Shown here one piece after another: positions 7,373 through 16,919 of a stretch of DNA of 64,000 nt; within the stretch, counting starts at the first letter, position 1, and each line of letters starts with the position of its first letter. A program made the position numbers and the translations under genes. This DNA is from Bdellovibrionaceae bacterium UBA6502 (lineage in GTDB: Bacteria; Bdellovibrionota; Bdellovibrionia; Bdellovibrionales; UBA840). The stretch covers positions 46,216-110,215 of the forward strand of contig DJMA01000032.1 in the NCBI GenBank assembly GCA_002436415.1, written 5' to 3'. The notes under the pieces were generated by a model. It saw only the letters and a list, made by a program, of their open reading frames with translations. It searched no databases and was not told the origin of the DNA.

Positions 7373-10300
7373 TTAACCTAGCAAATATTCAAAGTCTTCT
7401 CTTGTTAAACCACCAGATTTAGAAAGAGTCGCATCGTCTGGGCTCTCAATGTCGAACAATGAGTTAAAGTAAGAAGACTTTCTCTCCTTAAGCTTTTCAA
7501 TCTTTTCTTCCACTGATTCTTCCATGATATAGCGATACACTTGAACCGCTTTTTTCTGACCCAATCGGTGAACTCGATCTGTGGCCTGATTTTCAACGGC
7601 AGGGTTCCACCAAGGCTCAAGGTGAAATACGTAGCTGGCTTTGGTTAAGTTCAAACCAACACCACCTGTCTTCAAGGTCATAACTAAGACAGCACCCTTT
7701 TCATACTCTTCAAAGCCTCGTAGAATTTCTTCTCTCTTGTTTTTTGAAGAACGACCATCCATTGTAAAAACCTTAATGCCTTTGGCTGTTAGGTTTTGAA
7801 TGATTTTTTCTAAGGAATGAATGAACTGTGTAAAAACAATGGCGCTTTCATCGGCCTCAGTAATGCTCTCTAGAGTATCTGACAACAACTGAATCTTTGG
7901 AGGACTTTCTTTATAGTTTACTCCTGGTAAAGCAGAAGGATCACTACAAACTTGTCTTAATCGCAATAGAGCCGTTAACATAATCATTTGGCTTTTTGCT
8001 TCACCCACTTCTTCGATAGATGCTTTCACTTTTTCGTTCCAAGAAAGAGCAACATCGCGATAGATCTTTTTTTGTTCATCCGTGAAAGGAATTTTGATAA
8101 TAGAGATAGTCTTCTCTGGAAGCTCAGTTAAGATTTCTTTTTTCGTACGCCTTAAAACCAAAGGTCGCGCTTTTAATTTCAAAAAGCGAATGTCTTCACG
8201 ATCAATATTATAAGGATTAACGTAAACCTTTTTAAAGTCTTCATATGTGCCTAAACTTCCAGGAACACATAAATCTAGTAAAGAGTAAAACTCTCCCAAA
8301 TGATTTTCTAGTGGTGTACCGGTCAAACAAAGCTTGAAGTTAGCATCCAATCTTCGCGCCGCTGTTGTACGCTTGGTAACAATGTTTTTTAAGTTTTGTG
8401 CTTCATCGAAAATGTGAATGTTCCAGTTAAACTCTTGGAAAAAATCTTCGTGCTCAGTAAAGAGTCCATAAGTACTGATTACAATTACATGTTCATTGTT
8501 CTTTAATTCATGTTCTATTTGTGGTTTCTCTTTGGAATTAAAATTAATGAACTTCAAATTTGGAGTAAACTTCTTAGCCTCAGATATCCAGTTGTAAACT
8601 AGAGAAGTAGGAACCAAAACCAAAGCTTTTCCCAAATCATCTTGATCTTGCAGACTATCCAAAAAGGCCAAAGCTTGCAGGGTTTTACCAAGACCCATAT
8701 CGTCAGCTAAAATTCCACCAAGTCGCAACTCATACAAATCTTGTAGCCAGCGAAGGCCTTTTTCCTGATAAGGCTTCATTAAATTACCGAGATACTCACC
8801 CACTTTAGCTTTTCTATCCGTGTCTTGTAAACGATCAAAGAACTGAGTGATTTTTTGCCACTCCTCTCCACCTTTTACATCCACACCGATGCTTCTTAAA
8901 GCAAGTAACTCTAAGCTCATACTCTTTTGAATTTCAAAATATGGTTTCTCTTTTGTCTTTGTAGATTGCGTGACTTTTTTATTAGAAATTCGATTCCAAA
9001 ATTTTTCTAGAATCTTCACAGAAGGAAGTTCACTGCTTTTTAATATATAGTATTTTCCATTATGAGAAATCCACTCACCTTGCGAAAGCCTTCTTGCTGA
9101 TTCAAAATCAATCTCATTGCCTTTAAGGAAAAATTGAGGATGAAGTTCAAACCAATCGATTTTTTGTTTTCCAACCAAGGTAGCATCTTCTTTGGATTTT
9201 TCTTCTAGATTAAATTGCCATTCAAAATCGGCTTCATCAATAATCGTTACATCAACACCATCAACAAATATATTCCAACCCTTAGCATTTAAACCAAATA
9301 ACTCTGAAATAATTAGATTTCTTTTTAGTCCTTTTGAATACAAGCCATAACGATCTACATTTCCAAGATTACGCTCAGACAAAACCCTTAGTTCCCAAGA
9401 GTTTTCTGTATAAAATTTTTCTTCTTCCGTTTTATCAAACTCAAAAGTACTAAAGTTGGTGCGTGATTTTAGGAAGCAATCACCATTACTAGAAAGTACC
9501 GCCGCTCTTAAAAGCTCCATCAAAACCACAAGGTAATTATGATTTAACTTCTGATAGACAAACTCTTTACCACCCACAAGAAGGCGTAAATCCTTTTGTT
9601 GCATATCGCCGATATAGCCGAACAATTTTTTGAAATTATCTAAAAGTGTTTTTGAACAAAAAAGCCCAAAGCCATCTGCTTCTGAGCCCTGCTCGCTGGT
9701 TGCATAATATTTTTGTAAATTGTTAAAAAGAAAATCAAAAGCCTCTTCGTCTTCTCTGCTCTCACCGTCAGTGTTTTGGCCATGTAAATAATGAGTTAAA
9801 GATTCATAGATAAAATAATAGTAAATCCCTAAGTGCTTAATGATTTTGTTATCAATGCTTTTACGCAGACCCTTCGGAGTAAACTGATACTCGAGAGCGT
9901 CAAATGCCCCACGAAATCCACGATCCAATCCCACACAGATGGGTTTGAGCCAACTTGGGAAGTTTAAAATTTCTAAATCTTTCTCTCCATTTTTAAAGCC
10001 AAAACTAACGCTTAGCTTTCCTTCTTTAGAAAAATACAATTTACCAGAATATTCATTTTCTTCGACATTCACCTGTTCATGGGCAAAGCCAACTTGAATT
10101 TTATATCTCTCTGCCATTTCTCCACGTATTAAATGAAAAAAGCTCAAAGCCTTTTCAGGTGACTTTACTTCAAACTCAAGGCTGCTCTCATCAATCAAGG
10201 CCTGCTTTTGATCCAAGTCTGTAGTTGGCACTAATTCTTCCTCGATCAAACGAGTGGCGATGCCATTAAAAAGCCCTGCAATTCGATGAAAAACAAAAAG

Positions 10301-10996
10301 CTTATCAGCATAGTCTACATAAAAGTTTTTAAAGAAACCATGGTCACCAGGTACTTTGATGTCTATTTTTACTTTTAATCGATCATCATAGGAGTGAAGT
10401 TCATTTTCTAGCTTCACAATTCCATTTTCAGTACATTCAAGTTCATTTTCAAAACGAACAAAACTCATCTTCGCAAGCTCAGGCCTTTGCTCAGTAGAAA
10501 CATAAAAATCCAAGCGACGGTTTGCTATCATTTTTTGTAAATTTTTAAGAATTCTTAAGAATAAATATTCGATTTCTCCAAATTCTAATTTTGCCTTTTG
10601 GTGGTCACGAATCCAAAAGTATGGTTCAAACTCAAAATCTTTTTCGTAAATCCCTTTTCGCAAAGGTAGTAGATCCGGGTGAAGAAATTTTGCTAAGGGA
10701 TGATAGATGATTTGATTCCAATCCACCACACTGCCATCTTCAAATACATAGTAAAGACAAATTCCTAAAACTTTTCTTACTTTCTCATAAGAATTTTTTA
10801 AGCTCGTGTTTGAGGCTAAGTGAGGAACTAACTCCGAGGAACGTACAAAAGAGTTTTGATAGCGATGATCTAAATCATTATAGCTAGCGAGCTTTAAATC
10901 GCCCAATTGCTTTTTGATTTCTTGGTGAAAAGTTTCAGTAAAATTCTCGTCACCTACTTCAACAACAACCGCTTTTAATCGATTTTCAGAACTCAA
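7373..10996 (-). CDS. Large SNF2-family helicase (Swi2/Snf2 ATPase)
   Basis: This protein of about 1207 residues has a SNF2 core in its last 460 residues. Walker A is DDMGLGKT, Walker B the DEAQ in HIFDEAQNLKN, and motif III LTGTPLEN. The C-terminal RecA lobe follows with TLKTGGVGLNLT and the motif VI ATDRVHRLGQ. This layout matches bacterial HepA/RapA-like SNF2 proteins, which are ATP-driven DNA translocases that remodel protein-DNA or polymerase-DNA complexes. The first 740 residues are long, acidic and aromatic-rich with no domain I can name; a SWIM zinc motif was not seen. I prefer the TTG at 10996, preceded by GGAGG, over the TTG at 11032, which has no ribosome site. Confidence 0.9.
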   Translation of the reverse strand: MSSENRLKAVVVEVGDENFTETFHQEIKKQLGDLKLASYNDLDHRYQNSFVRSSELVPHLASNTSLKNSYEKVRKVLGICLYYVFEDGSVVDWNQIIYHPLAKFLHPDLLPLRKGIYEKDFEFEPYFWIRDHQKAKLEFGEIEYLFLRILKNLQKMIANRRLDFYVSTEQRPELAKMSFVRFENELECTENGIVKLENELHSYDDRLKVKIDIKVPGDHGFFKNFYVDYADKLFVFHRIAGLFNGIATRLIEEELVPTTDLDQKQALIDESSLEFEVKSPEKALSFFHLIRGEMAERYKIQVGFAHEQVNVEENEYSGKLYFSKEGKLSVSFGFKNGEKDLEILNFPSWLKPICVGLDRGFRGAFDALEYQFTPKGLRKSIDNKIIKHLGIYYYFIYESLTHYLHGQNTDGESREDEEAFDFLFNNLQKYYATSEQGSEADGFGLFCSKTLLDNFKKLFGYIGDMQQKDLRLLVGGKEFVYQKLNHNYLVVLMELLRAAVLSSNGDCFLKSRTNFSTFEFDKTEEEKFYTENSWELRVLSERNLGNVDRYGLYSKGLKRNLIISELFGLNAKGWNIFVDGVDVTIIDEADFEWQFNLEEKSKEDATLVGKQKIDWFELHPQFFLKGNEIDFESARRLSQGEWISHNGKYYILKSSELPSVKILEKFWNRISNKKVTQSTKTKEKPYFEIQKSMSLELLALRSIGVDVKGGEEWQKITQFFDRLQDTDRKAKVGEYLGNLMKPYQEKGLRWLQDLYELRLGGILADDMGLGKTLQALAFLDSLQDQDDLGKALVLVPTSLVYNWISEAKKFTPNLKFINFNSKEKPQIEHELKNNEHVIVISTYGLFTEHEDFFQEFNWNIHIFDEAQNLKNIVTKRTTAARRLDANFKLCLTGTPLENHLGEFYSLLDLCVPGSLGTYEDFKKVYVNPYNIDREDIRFLKLKARPLVLRRTKKEILTELPEKTISIIKIPFTDEQKKIYRDVALSWNEKVKASIEEVGEAKSQMIMLTALLRLRQVCSDPSALPGVNYKESPPKIQLLSDTLESITEADESAIVFTQFIHSLEKIIQNLTAKGIKVFTMDGRSSKNKREEILRGFEEYEKGAVLVMTLKTGGVGLNLTKASYVFHLEPWWNPAVENQATDRVHRLGQKKAVQVYRYIMEESVEEKIEKLKERKSSYFNSLFDIESPDDATLSKSGGLTREDFEYLLG

Positions 10997-11454
10997 AATA
11001 CCTCCGAGTGAGCAAAGCTTGAGTATAACCAATAAAAGTCGGATGGGCTTTTAAAAAATTGGTTTTAACAACAAAATTTGGCTTTAGTAGAATTAGCCTA
11101 TACAAAGACAAAAAAATCTGCTATGCTTCGCGACCTTCTCTTTTCGTTTTCAATTAGATGCTAATTTTATGCGTTTTTTGTTTTTAATTTTTTAAGTCTA
11201 AATGCATTGAGTTATTTTGGCCTTATTTTGAGCGAAAATACTGTTTTATCCAGGCTTTACAATGGATGAAACTTGTCTTCAAAACTCCATTCATATATTC
11301 TGTGCCCGCTTATTTTTAGACAGATGTTTTTTCTTAAGCTTTTTTTATTAGAAACTTTTGTTTAATAGTTTCTTTACAATTTTAAAGACTTAGAAAAAAG
11401 ATCGAAACACTTAGAATGAAACAAGTGTTAAACATTTTCAATCGGGAGTAAGGG
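10997..11454. other. Intergenic region upstream of etfB
   Basis: A divergent promoter region of roughly 450 bp between the SNF2 gene (minus) and etfB (plus). A 7-bp inverted repeat AGAAACT/AGTTTCT sits at 11350-11356 and 11367-11373, about 85 bp upstream of etfB, and could be an operator. No gene or known RNA was seen. Confidence 0.45.
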
Positions 11455-12231
11455 ATGAAAATTCTAGTTTGTGTAAAACAAGTTCCAGACACAACTGCAA
11501 AACTTGTAACGAAAGCAGACGGTTCAGGAATCGAAGAACGTGGTTTTAAGTGGGTGATGAACCCATATGACGAGTTTGCTGTAGAAGAAGCTCTTCAAAT
11601 TAAAAAAGCAAATGCAGCTGCTAATATTACTGTTGTTACCTTGGGACCAAAAGCTCGCGTGGTAGACACTTTGAGAACAGCTCTAGCAATGGGTTGCGAT
11701 GAGGCTGCACTTATCGATGCTCCAGCGGAAGCAGACTCCTATCTTACAGCTACCGCCTTAAGTAAGTTTATCGAAAAAGAAGGCGGCTATGATTTAATTT
11801 TGACTGGTAAACAAGCGATTGATGGATCACAATCTTGTGTTACACAGATGTTAGCTGAAAACCAAGGCTTGGCCCATGCAAATATTGTTTCCAAGTTAGA
11901 GCTTGGTAGTGATAAGTCCGTTGTAGAACGTGACCTTTCTGGTGGAGCAAAAGAGGTTTCTGAGATCCCTGCTAAATCAGTTATTGGCGCAAATAAAGGC
12001 TTAAATACACCTCGCTATGCTAGCCTTCCAGGAATTATGAAAGCGAAAAAGAAACCAGTAAATGAAGTAAGCCTTGGTGACTTAGGTTTATCTGATTCAG
12101 ACAGTAAAACCAAATTAAGCTCTTACAGAATGCCGGCTGAGCGCCCGCCGATTAAATTTTTAGACGGTGAAGCAGCTGCTCAAACATCTGAATTGGTTAA
12201 ACTATTAAGAGAAGAAGCAAAAGTAATCTAA
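11455..12231 (+). CDS. etfB: Electron transfer flavoprotein subunit beta
   Basis: This 258-residue subunit pairs with EtfA to form the soluble heterodimer that carries electrons from acyl-CoA and other dehydrogenases to ETF:quinone oxidoreductase. The N-terminus MKILVCVKQVPDT, the segment MNPYDEFAVEEAL and the later LTGKQAIDGSQ are family signatures; the last lies in the AMP-binding part. The length is typical. GGGAG lies just upstream of the ATG. etfA follows after 14 bp, so the two form an operon. It indicates fatty-acid or amino-acid beta-type oxidation, which suits an organism feeding on protein and lipid. Confidence 0.96.
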   Translation: MKILVCVKQVPDTTAKLVTKADGSGIEERGFKWVMNPYDEFAVEEALQIKKANAAANITVVTLGPKARVVDTLRTALAMGCDEAALIDAPAEADSYLTATALSKFIEKEGGYDLILTGKQAIDGSQSCVTQMLAENQGLAHANIVSKLELGSDKSVVERDLSGGAKEVSEIPAKSVIGANKGLNTPRYASLPGIMKAKKKPVNEVSLGDLGLSDSDSKTKLSSYRMPAERPPIKFLDGEAAAQTSELVKLLREEAKVI

Positions 12232-12245
12232 GCTAGGAGAAAATA

Positions 12246-13208
12246 ATGAGTAAAGTTTTAGTTTTTTGTGAAAGTGCAAATGGAAGTATTAAAAGCTCTA
12301 GCTTAGAGTTAATTACTGCTGCAAAGAATTCTGGTCTCGAAACTGTGACATGTTTGTTAGGTTCCGATGCTCCTACGCTGGCTGCAAGCTCTGGAAACTA
12401 TGGTGCCACAAGTTCTGTAGTTTGTAGCGATGCCAGTCTTGATGCCTATAATTCGGATGCCTACTTTAATGCGCTAGAAGCGATTATTGAAAAGGTAGCT
12501 CCTACAATTGTATTAGCTTCTGGTTCAGCACCTGCTAGAGATGTTTTCCCAAAACTGGCAGCAAAATTTGACTCTGGTGTCGCAGCTGATTGTACAAGTA
12601 TCGAATTTAATGGAGACAATGTAAAACTAAGCAAGCCTTTGTATTCAGGGAAATGCATCGCTGATCTAGATTTTCAAAACTCAAAAATTCAGTTTGTTTT
12701 AATGAGACCAAATCAATTGCCTGTTGGCGAAGCTGATGCTTCCGCTACAGCAAGCGTTGAGGAAGTAGCTCTTCCAGCAAAAGATTTGCGAGTTTTGATC
12801 AAAGAAATCGTACAAGGTGCATCGAAGCGCGTAGATCTTACGGAGGCAAATATCATTGTTTCCGGTGGTCGAGGTTTAAAGGAAGCTTCTAATTTCAAAT
12901 TATTAGAAGATCTTGCTGATGTGATCGGCGCTAGTGTTGGTGCAAGTCGTGCGGTTGTGGATGCCGGATGGGTAGATCACAGCATGCAGGTCGGTCAAAC
13001 TGGTAAAACCGTTGCTCCAAGTCTTTACATTGCATGTGGAATTTCAGGAGCAATTCAACACCTGGCGGGTATGAGTTCTTCAAAAGTCATCGTAGCTATT
13101 AATACAGACAAAGAAGCCCCTATTTTCCAAAAGGCTACTTATGGAATCGTTGGTGATGCTTTGGAAGTACTTCCTGTTTTAACAGAAGAGTTCAAAAAGA
13201 TTCTTTAA
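12246..13208 (+). CDS. etfA: Electron transfer flavoprotein subunit alpha
   Basis: This 320-residue subunit binds the redox FAD of the ETF heterodimer. The C-terminal FAD domain is intact: IVSGGRGL near residue 205, GASRAVVDAGW, QVGQTGKTVAP and the closing AINTDKEAPIF. The N-terminal domain is of the usual EtfA type. The gene has AGGAG before the ATG, follows etfB closely and is followed by a strong terminator, which closes a two-gene operon. The gene for the membrane ETF:quinone oxidoreductase is not in the window. Confidence 0.96.
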   Translation: MSKVLVFCESANGSIKSSSLELITAAKNSGLETVTCLLGSDAPTLAASSGNYGATSSVVCSDASLDAYNSDAYFNALEAIIEKVAPTIVLASGSAPARDVFPKLAAKFDSGVAADCTSIEFNGDNVKLSKPLYSGKCIADLDFQNSKIQFVLMRPNQLPVGEADASATASVEEVALPAKDLRVLIKEIVQGASKRVDLTEANIIVSGGRGLKEASNFKLLEDLADVIGASVGASRAVVDAGWVDHSMQVGQTGKTVAPSLYIACGISGAIQHLAGMSSSKVIVAINTDKEAPIFQKATYGIVGDALEVLPVLTEEFKKIL

Positions 13209-13233
13209 GCTGTTTAAATTTTTAATAAAAACT

Positions 13234-13270
13234 AAAACCCTCTAGATCAATCTAGGGGGTTTTTATTTTT
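13234..13270 (+). terminator. Rho-independent terminator after etfBA
   Basis: The arms AAAACCCTCTAGA and TCTAGGGGGTTTT, around a TCAA loop, form a long stem with one mismatch and end in a T-rich tract. Confidence 0.88.
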
Positions 13271-13475
13271 TAGTTGGGAAGCCTACAAAAATCATAAGTG
13301 AACTACTGTTATTCAAAAGTTTAATTATTTCAGTCATCTAGCTAGGACATTCTCTCTAGATGATTAAAATCATAAAATATTGTGACAATAGTTTCTTCTC
13401 AAAAAATTTTTAAGGACATCTCTGTTTGATCTGTTAAAGTATTCTTAAATGATTTCCATACCATGGAGAGTTTTA

Positions 13476-14120
13476 ATGAAACAAAAGTTTTTCGCATTCT
13501 TGATTTTTATTTTCTATCGTTGCTTACAAATGACTTGGAAAATTCAAATCATTGAGAGTGAGGATTTTAAAAAAGACCTTGAGGAAAAGCAGCCCTACTT
13601 AATTTCTCTATGGCACGGAAATGAATTAGCGATCCTTCATATTTCTAAAAGATATAAACTATCTGCCCTGGTGTCTCACTCCAAAGATGGACAATTAATG
13701 ACTAATGTTCTGCAAATGATGGGTGTTAAAATTGCTAGAGGCTCCTCGAGTCGTGGTGGCGTTGGTGGATTAAAGGCCTTGATTCGTCTAATTAAAAAGG
13801 GCTTTGCCACGGTTTATGCTGTTGATGGACCGAAGGGACCTTACCGAGTTATTAAGCCAGGTTTATTTGAAGCCGCAAAGTTAAGTCGCGCAAAAATATA
13901 TCCTTCAGGAATTGCTGTATCAAACTATTGGATGTCGAAAAGGTCGTGGAACAAAGCCATTTTACCAAAGCCATTTTCGAAGATTGTGATGGTAATCGGA
14001 AAACCCATGACGGCAGAAGCTGTAAAAGCTGACCCAAGGTCCACAGACCTTCGATTGGAAATGACCCAATCCATGCACAACGCAGAGCAAGATGCCCTAG
14101 CTCGACTTGCCGAGATGTAA
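13476..14120 (+). CDS. Lysophospholipid acyltransferase-like protein (DUF374)
   Basis: This protein of 214 residues belongs to the LPLAT superfamily, DUF374 branch, whose members transfer acyl chains to lipid A or phospholipid precursors at the inner membrane. A hydrophobic N-terminal segment (residues 3-18) is followed by the catalytic-type SLWHGNE motif and, later, the substrate-binding YAVDGPKGP. I chose the ATG at 13476 because GGAGAG precedes it by about 7 bp; an upstream ATG at 13449 has no such site. It heads the plus-strand run of parvulin genes and lies 58 bp from the first. A role in envelope lipid or lipid A assembly is likely; the exact acceptor is unknown. Confidence 0.82.
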   Translation: MKQKFFAFLIFIFYRCLQMTWKIQIIESEDFKKDLEEKQPYLISLWHGNELAILHISKRYKLSALVSHSKDGQLMTNVLQMMGVKIARGSSSRGGVGGLKALIRLIKKGFATVYAVDGPKGPYRVIKPGLFEAAKLSRAKIYPSGIAVSNYWMSKRSWNKAILPKPFSKIVMVIGKPMTAEAVKADPRSTDLRLEMTQSMHNAEQDALARLAEM

Positions 14121-14178
14121 AGCCAATGATAGCCTTTTATTAAGTATTTTCAATGATATAGATTACCTGGAGGCAAGG

Positions 14179-14994
14179 GTGAATTTCTTAAAAATTAGCG
14201 TATTAATTTCTTTGGGTATGGCTGTTAGCGCGACAAGTTTTGCGAATGTAATTGCAACTGTAGGTAAGGCTCAAATCACTGAAAAAGAGTTTAAGACTCG
14301 TTATGCAAAAGTTTTGAAAGAGGCCGTTCATCCACCTACTAAAGAAGCCTACCTAGAAGATATGATTCGACTAGAGATTGGGCTTCAAGAAGCAGAAAAA
14401 AATAATATCAAGAACGATCCTGTTGTTAAAGATCGTTATCGTCAACTTCTGTACGCAGCTCAAATTGAAAAAGCAATTGGTAAGAGAGTTGAAAAAATTA
14501 AAATCACCGAAAAAGATATGAAGAAGCATTACCGTAATTCGCCTGAATTGCGTACTTCACACATTTTAATTCAAATTCCACCAAATGCGACTGCTTCACA
14601 AAAGAAAGAAGCCAGAGATCGAGCAAATAAAATTCTAAAAGAAGTTCTTACTTCTAAGAAGTCTTTTGCTGAATTGGTAGCTTTGTATTCTGACGATCAA
14701 TCTACAAAGAGAAACGGCGGAGACATTGGTTGGCAATCACGCTTAACAATCGTACCTGAGTACTACAACGCCGCCTACGCAATGAAGTCTGGAACTACCA
14801 GAAGAAGCTTAGTTGAAACAAAGTTTGGTTATCACATTATTAAGTTGGTTGATAGAAACCCTTATGAGAAAGCGAATAAACGTCATTTACGCCAAGTGGT
14901 TTTTGATGAAAAAAGAAATGAAGTTTTCAATGACTACTTCGCTAGCCTTAAAAAAAGGTATAAAATACAAATCAACAAAGGGCTGTTAAAATAA
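14179..14994 (+). CDS. Periplasmic parvulin-type peptidyl-prolyl isomerase (PpiC/SurA-like)
   Basis: This exported chaperone of 271 residues catalyses cis-trans isomerisation of Xaa-Pro bonds during outer-membrane protein folding. The signal peptide ends near SATSFAN. An N-terminal helical SurA-like region precedes one parvulin domain, with RTSHILIQIP at its start, the loop DDQSTKRNGGDIGW and the final strand FGYHIIKL. I chose the GTG at 14179, which has TGGAGG 5 bp upstream and yields a clean signal peptide; longer in-frame starts overlap the previous gene and lack a site. It is the first of three tandem parvulin genes, with one base before the next ATG. Confidence 0.9.
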   Translation: MNFLKISVLISLGMAVSATSFANVIATVGKAQITEKEFKTRYAKVLKEAVHPPTKEAYLEDMIRLEIGLQEAEKNNIKNDPVVKDRYRQLLYAAQIEKAIGKRVEKIKITEKDMKKHYRNSPELRTSHILIQIPPNATASQKKEARDRANKILKEVLTSKKSFAELVALYSDDQSTKRNGGDIGWQSRLTIVPEYYNAAYAMKSGTTRRSLVETKFGYHIIKLVDRNPYEKANKRHLRQVVFDEKRNEVFNDYFASLKKRYKIQINKGLLK

Positions 14995-14995
14995 A

Positions 14996-15970
14996 ATGAA
15001 AACATCTCAATTTATAAACTGGCCAATGCTTATCATTGGCCTTTTTTGTGTCTTCCATATTGCTTGTACTGGTAAATCCAATAATTCAAAAGAAACTGTA
15101 ATCATCCAAATCGAAAGTAGCAAATTTACCTCTGGAGAATTTGCCAAAGAACTTCTTCATAAAATTAAGTCCTTTGATTTGGTAAGCGGACGTAGCGAAG
15201 CTTTTATCAATCAAGCTAAACAAAACGTGGTACATGATTACCTTCACGAATACATAGTTAAGAATTGGGCTGCTAAAAACGAAATTGAAATTTCAAAAGA
15301 TGAACTTGATACCGAATTCCAATTGATCCGATCCCAGTATCCTGATGACATTAGTTTTAGAGACTCGTTTGCAGACGAAAATTTAGATATGTCTTTTTGG
15401 CTCAAAAAACTGCAAATAAAATTACTTGAACAAAAAGTGCAAAAGAAAATTACCGAAGAAGTTCAAGAACCGACGGAACAAGAGCTTAAAAAATACTATG
15501 AAGATAATATCGCGAGATTTAAAGAAGACGCGGCAATTCAAGTAAGACAAATAGTTACTGAAAACCGTGTCGAGGCGGAACGACTTCGCAAATTGATTCG
15601 TAAGGGTAAAGACTTTGAGGATCTAGCGAAGAAGTTTTCAATTTCCCCCGACTCTGCTGAAGGTGGAAATACAGGTTGGATCACCAAGGGAACCAACGAA
15701 GTTTTTGACAAAGTTTTCGACGATAGAATCCGTTCAACCTCCTCAATTTTAGAAAGCCCATTTGGTCATCATATTATCCAGGTGACGAAGAGACGCTCAG
15801 CGCGTCAAATGAAATTCAGAGAGGTTAAAGACCAAATAATGAAAGAACTATTTGAGGATAGAAAGCAAGCAACTTATACTTCGTGGATTGATAAGCAAGT
15901 AAAGTCGCTTAAAGTTATGATTAACGAAGAGGCCCTTGCTGCAATTAAATTAGATATTAAAATTCAATAA
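14996..15970 (+). CDS. Parvulin-domain lipoprotein (PrsA/SurA-like foldase)
   Basis: This 324-residue protein has a lipoprotein signal with lipobox FHIAC (Cys at 24), so the mature chaperone is membrane-anchored. Residues about 40-155 form the helical SurA/PrsA N-domain. A parvulin domain follows: AIQVRQIVTENRVEAERL, then SISPDSAEGGNTGW and FGHHIIQV. The usual SHIL start of the domain is replaced by VRQI, which may reduce activity. It sits between two other parvulin genes with almost no spacing, so all three are probably made from one mRNA. Division of labour (soluble versus anchored chaperone) is inferred. Confidence 0.9.
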   Translation: MKTSQFINWPMLIIGLFCVFHIACTGKSNNSKETVIIQIESSKFTSGEFAKELLHKIKSFDLVSGRSEAFINQAKQNVVHDYLHEYIVKNWAAKNEIEISKDELDTEFQLIRSQYPDDISFRDSFADENLDMSFWLKKLQIKLLEQKVQKKITEEVQEPTEQELKKYYEDNIARFKEDAAIQVRQIVTENRVEAERLRKLIRKGKDFEDLAKKFSISPDSAEGGNTGWITKGTNEVFDKVFDDRIRSTSSILESPFGHHIIQVTKRRSARQMKFREVKDQIMKELFEDRKQATYTSWIDKQVKSLKVMINEEALAAIKLDIKIQ

Positions 15971-15980
15971 GGGTTCTATC

Positions 15981-16919
15981 ATGAAAAAGTTTCTGAGCAT
16001 CGCACTACTTACCTGTAGCTTATTTGCCAACGCGGAAGTATACGATCGAATTCTAGCTGTTGTTAACGGTGAAATTTTAACTCTATCTGACATGAATCAG
16101 TTTAAGGCTAGATTAAAAAAACAAAAATTGGCTGACGATCTTTTCCAAGCAAACCCGGAAAGCTTATTAAAAAACAAAAAGCTTTTATTAGATCATTTGA
16201 TCGATCAAAAAATCGTAGACTCAGAGGTTTCTCGTTTAAACTTAGGAATTGGCCCTGAGCAAGTAGAAATGGAAATCAACAAAATTGCCACAGGTCTTGG
16301 AATTTCGAGAGATGATTTAAGAAAGCGTCTTAAAGCTGACGGTATCGATTTTAAAGAGTATCAAGACTTTATCAAAACCCGAGTAGAACGACAGGCTCTA
16401 ATTCAAAGAGAAATCACATCTAAAATTAGGATTTCAGATGATGAATTAAAGTCTTTCTATGCAAAGAAAGCTTCTGGGTCTGAAGCCGATGCTTTCGAGT
16501 ACAATCTTTCCCATATTTTAATTCAAGTAAAAGAAAATGAAGATGCGGCTAAGCAAAGAGCAATGAATGTTTATAGTAAAATTCAAAATGGCTTAAATTT
16601 TTCAGATGCTGCTTCTCAATATAGTGAAGATCCAAATTTTTCTAGTGGTGGCTTTCTTGGAGTTTTTAAATCCGGTGAATTTCTTCCTGCTTTCGAAAAT
16701 GCCGTTAAAAATCTAAGTGAAGGCGGAACCGCTAAGCCTATTAAGGTAGGTAGTAATTTTATTATTTTAAAAGTTAACAAAAAACAGATCGTAGAAAGCC
16801 CTCAATTTCTCGCCCAAAAAGAGCGCATCCGTTCTTACCTAACTCAAGAGGCTTTTAAGAAACAATTCCAGTTTTGGTTGGTACAAAAGCGATCTGACTC
16901 AGACATTCGGATTAATTAA
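15981..16919 (+). CDS. surA: SurA-like periplasmic chaperone and peptidyl-prolyl isomerase
   Basis: This 312-residue periplasmic chaperone escorts unfolded outer-membrane proteins to the assembly machinery. The signal peptide ends at FANA and is followed directly by the SurA N-domain hallmark DRILAVVNGEILTLSDM. One parvulin domain follows, with SHILIQVKENE, YSEDPNFSSGGFLG and a closing GSNFIILKV. E. coli SurA has two parvulin domains and about 430 residues, so this is the shorter single-domain form common outside enterobacteria. It abuts pdxA with no gap, as surA-pdxA do in many proteobacteria, which supports the name. Confidence 0.9.
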   Translation: MKKFLSIALLTCSLFANAEVYDRILAVVNGEILTLSDMNQFKARLKKQKLADDLFQANPESLLKNKKLLLDHLIDQKIVDSEVSRLNLGIGPEQVEMEINKIATGLGISRDDLRKRLKADGIDFKEYQDFIKTRVERQALIQREITSKIRISDDELKSFYAKKASGSEADAFEYNLSHILIQVKENEDAAKQRAMNVYSKIQNGLNFSDAASQYSEDPNFSSGGFLGVFKSGEFLPAFENAVKNLSEGGTAKPIKVGSNFIILKVNKKQIVESPQFLAQKERIRSYLTQEAFKKQFQFWLVQKRSDSDIRIN

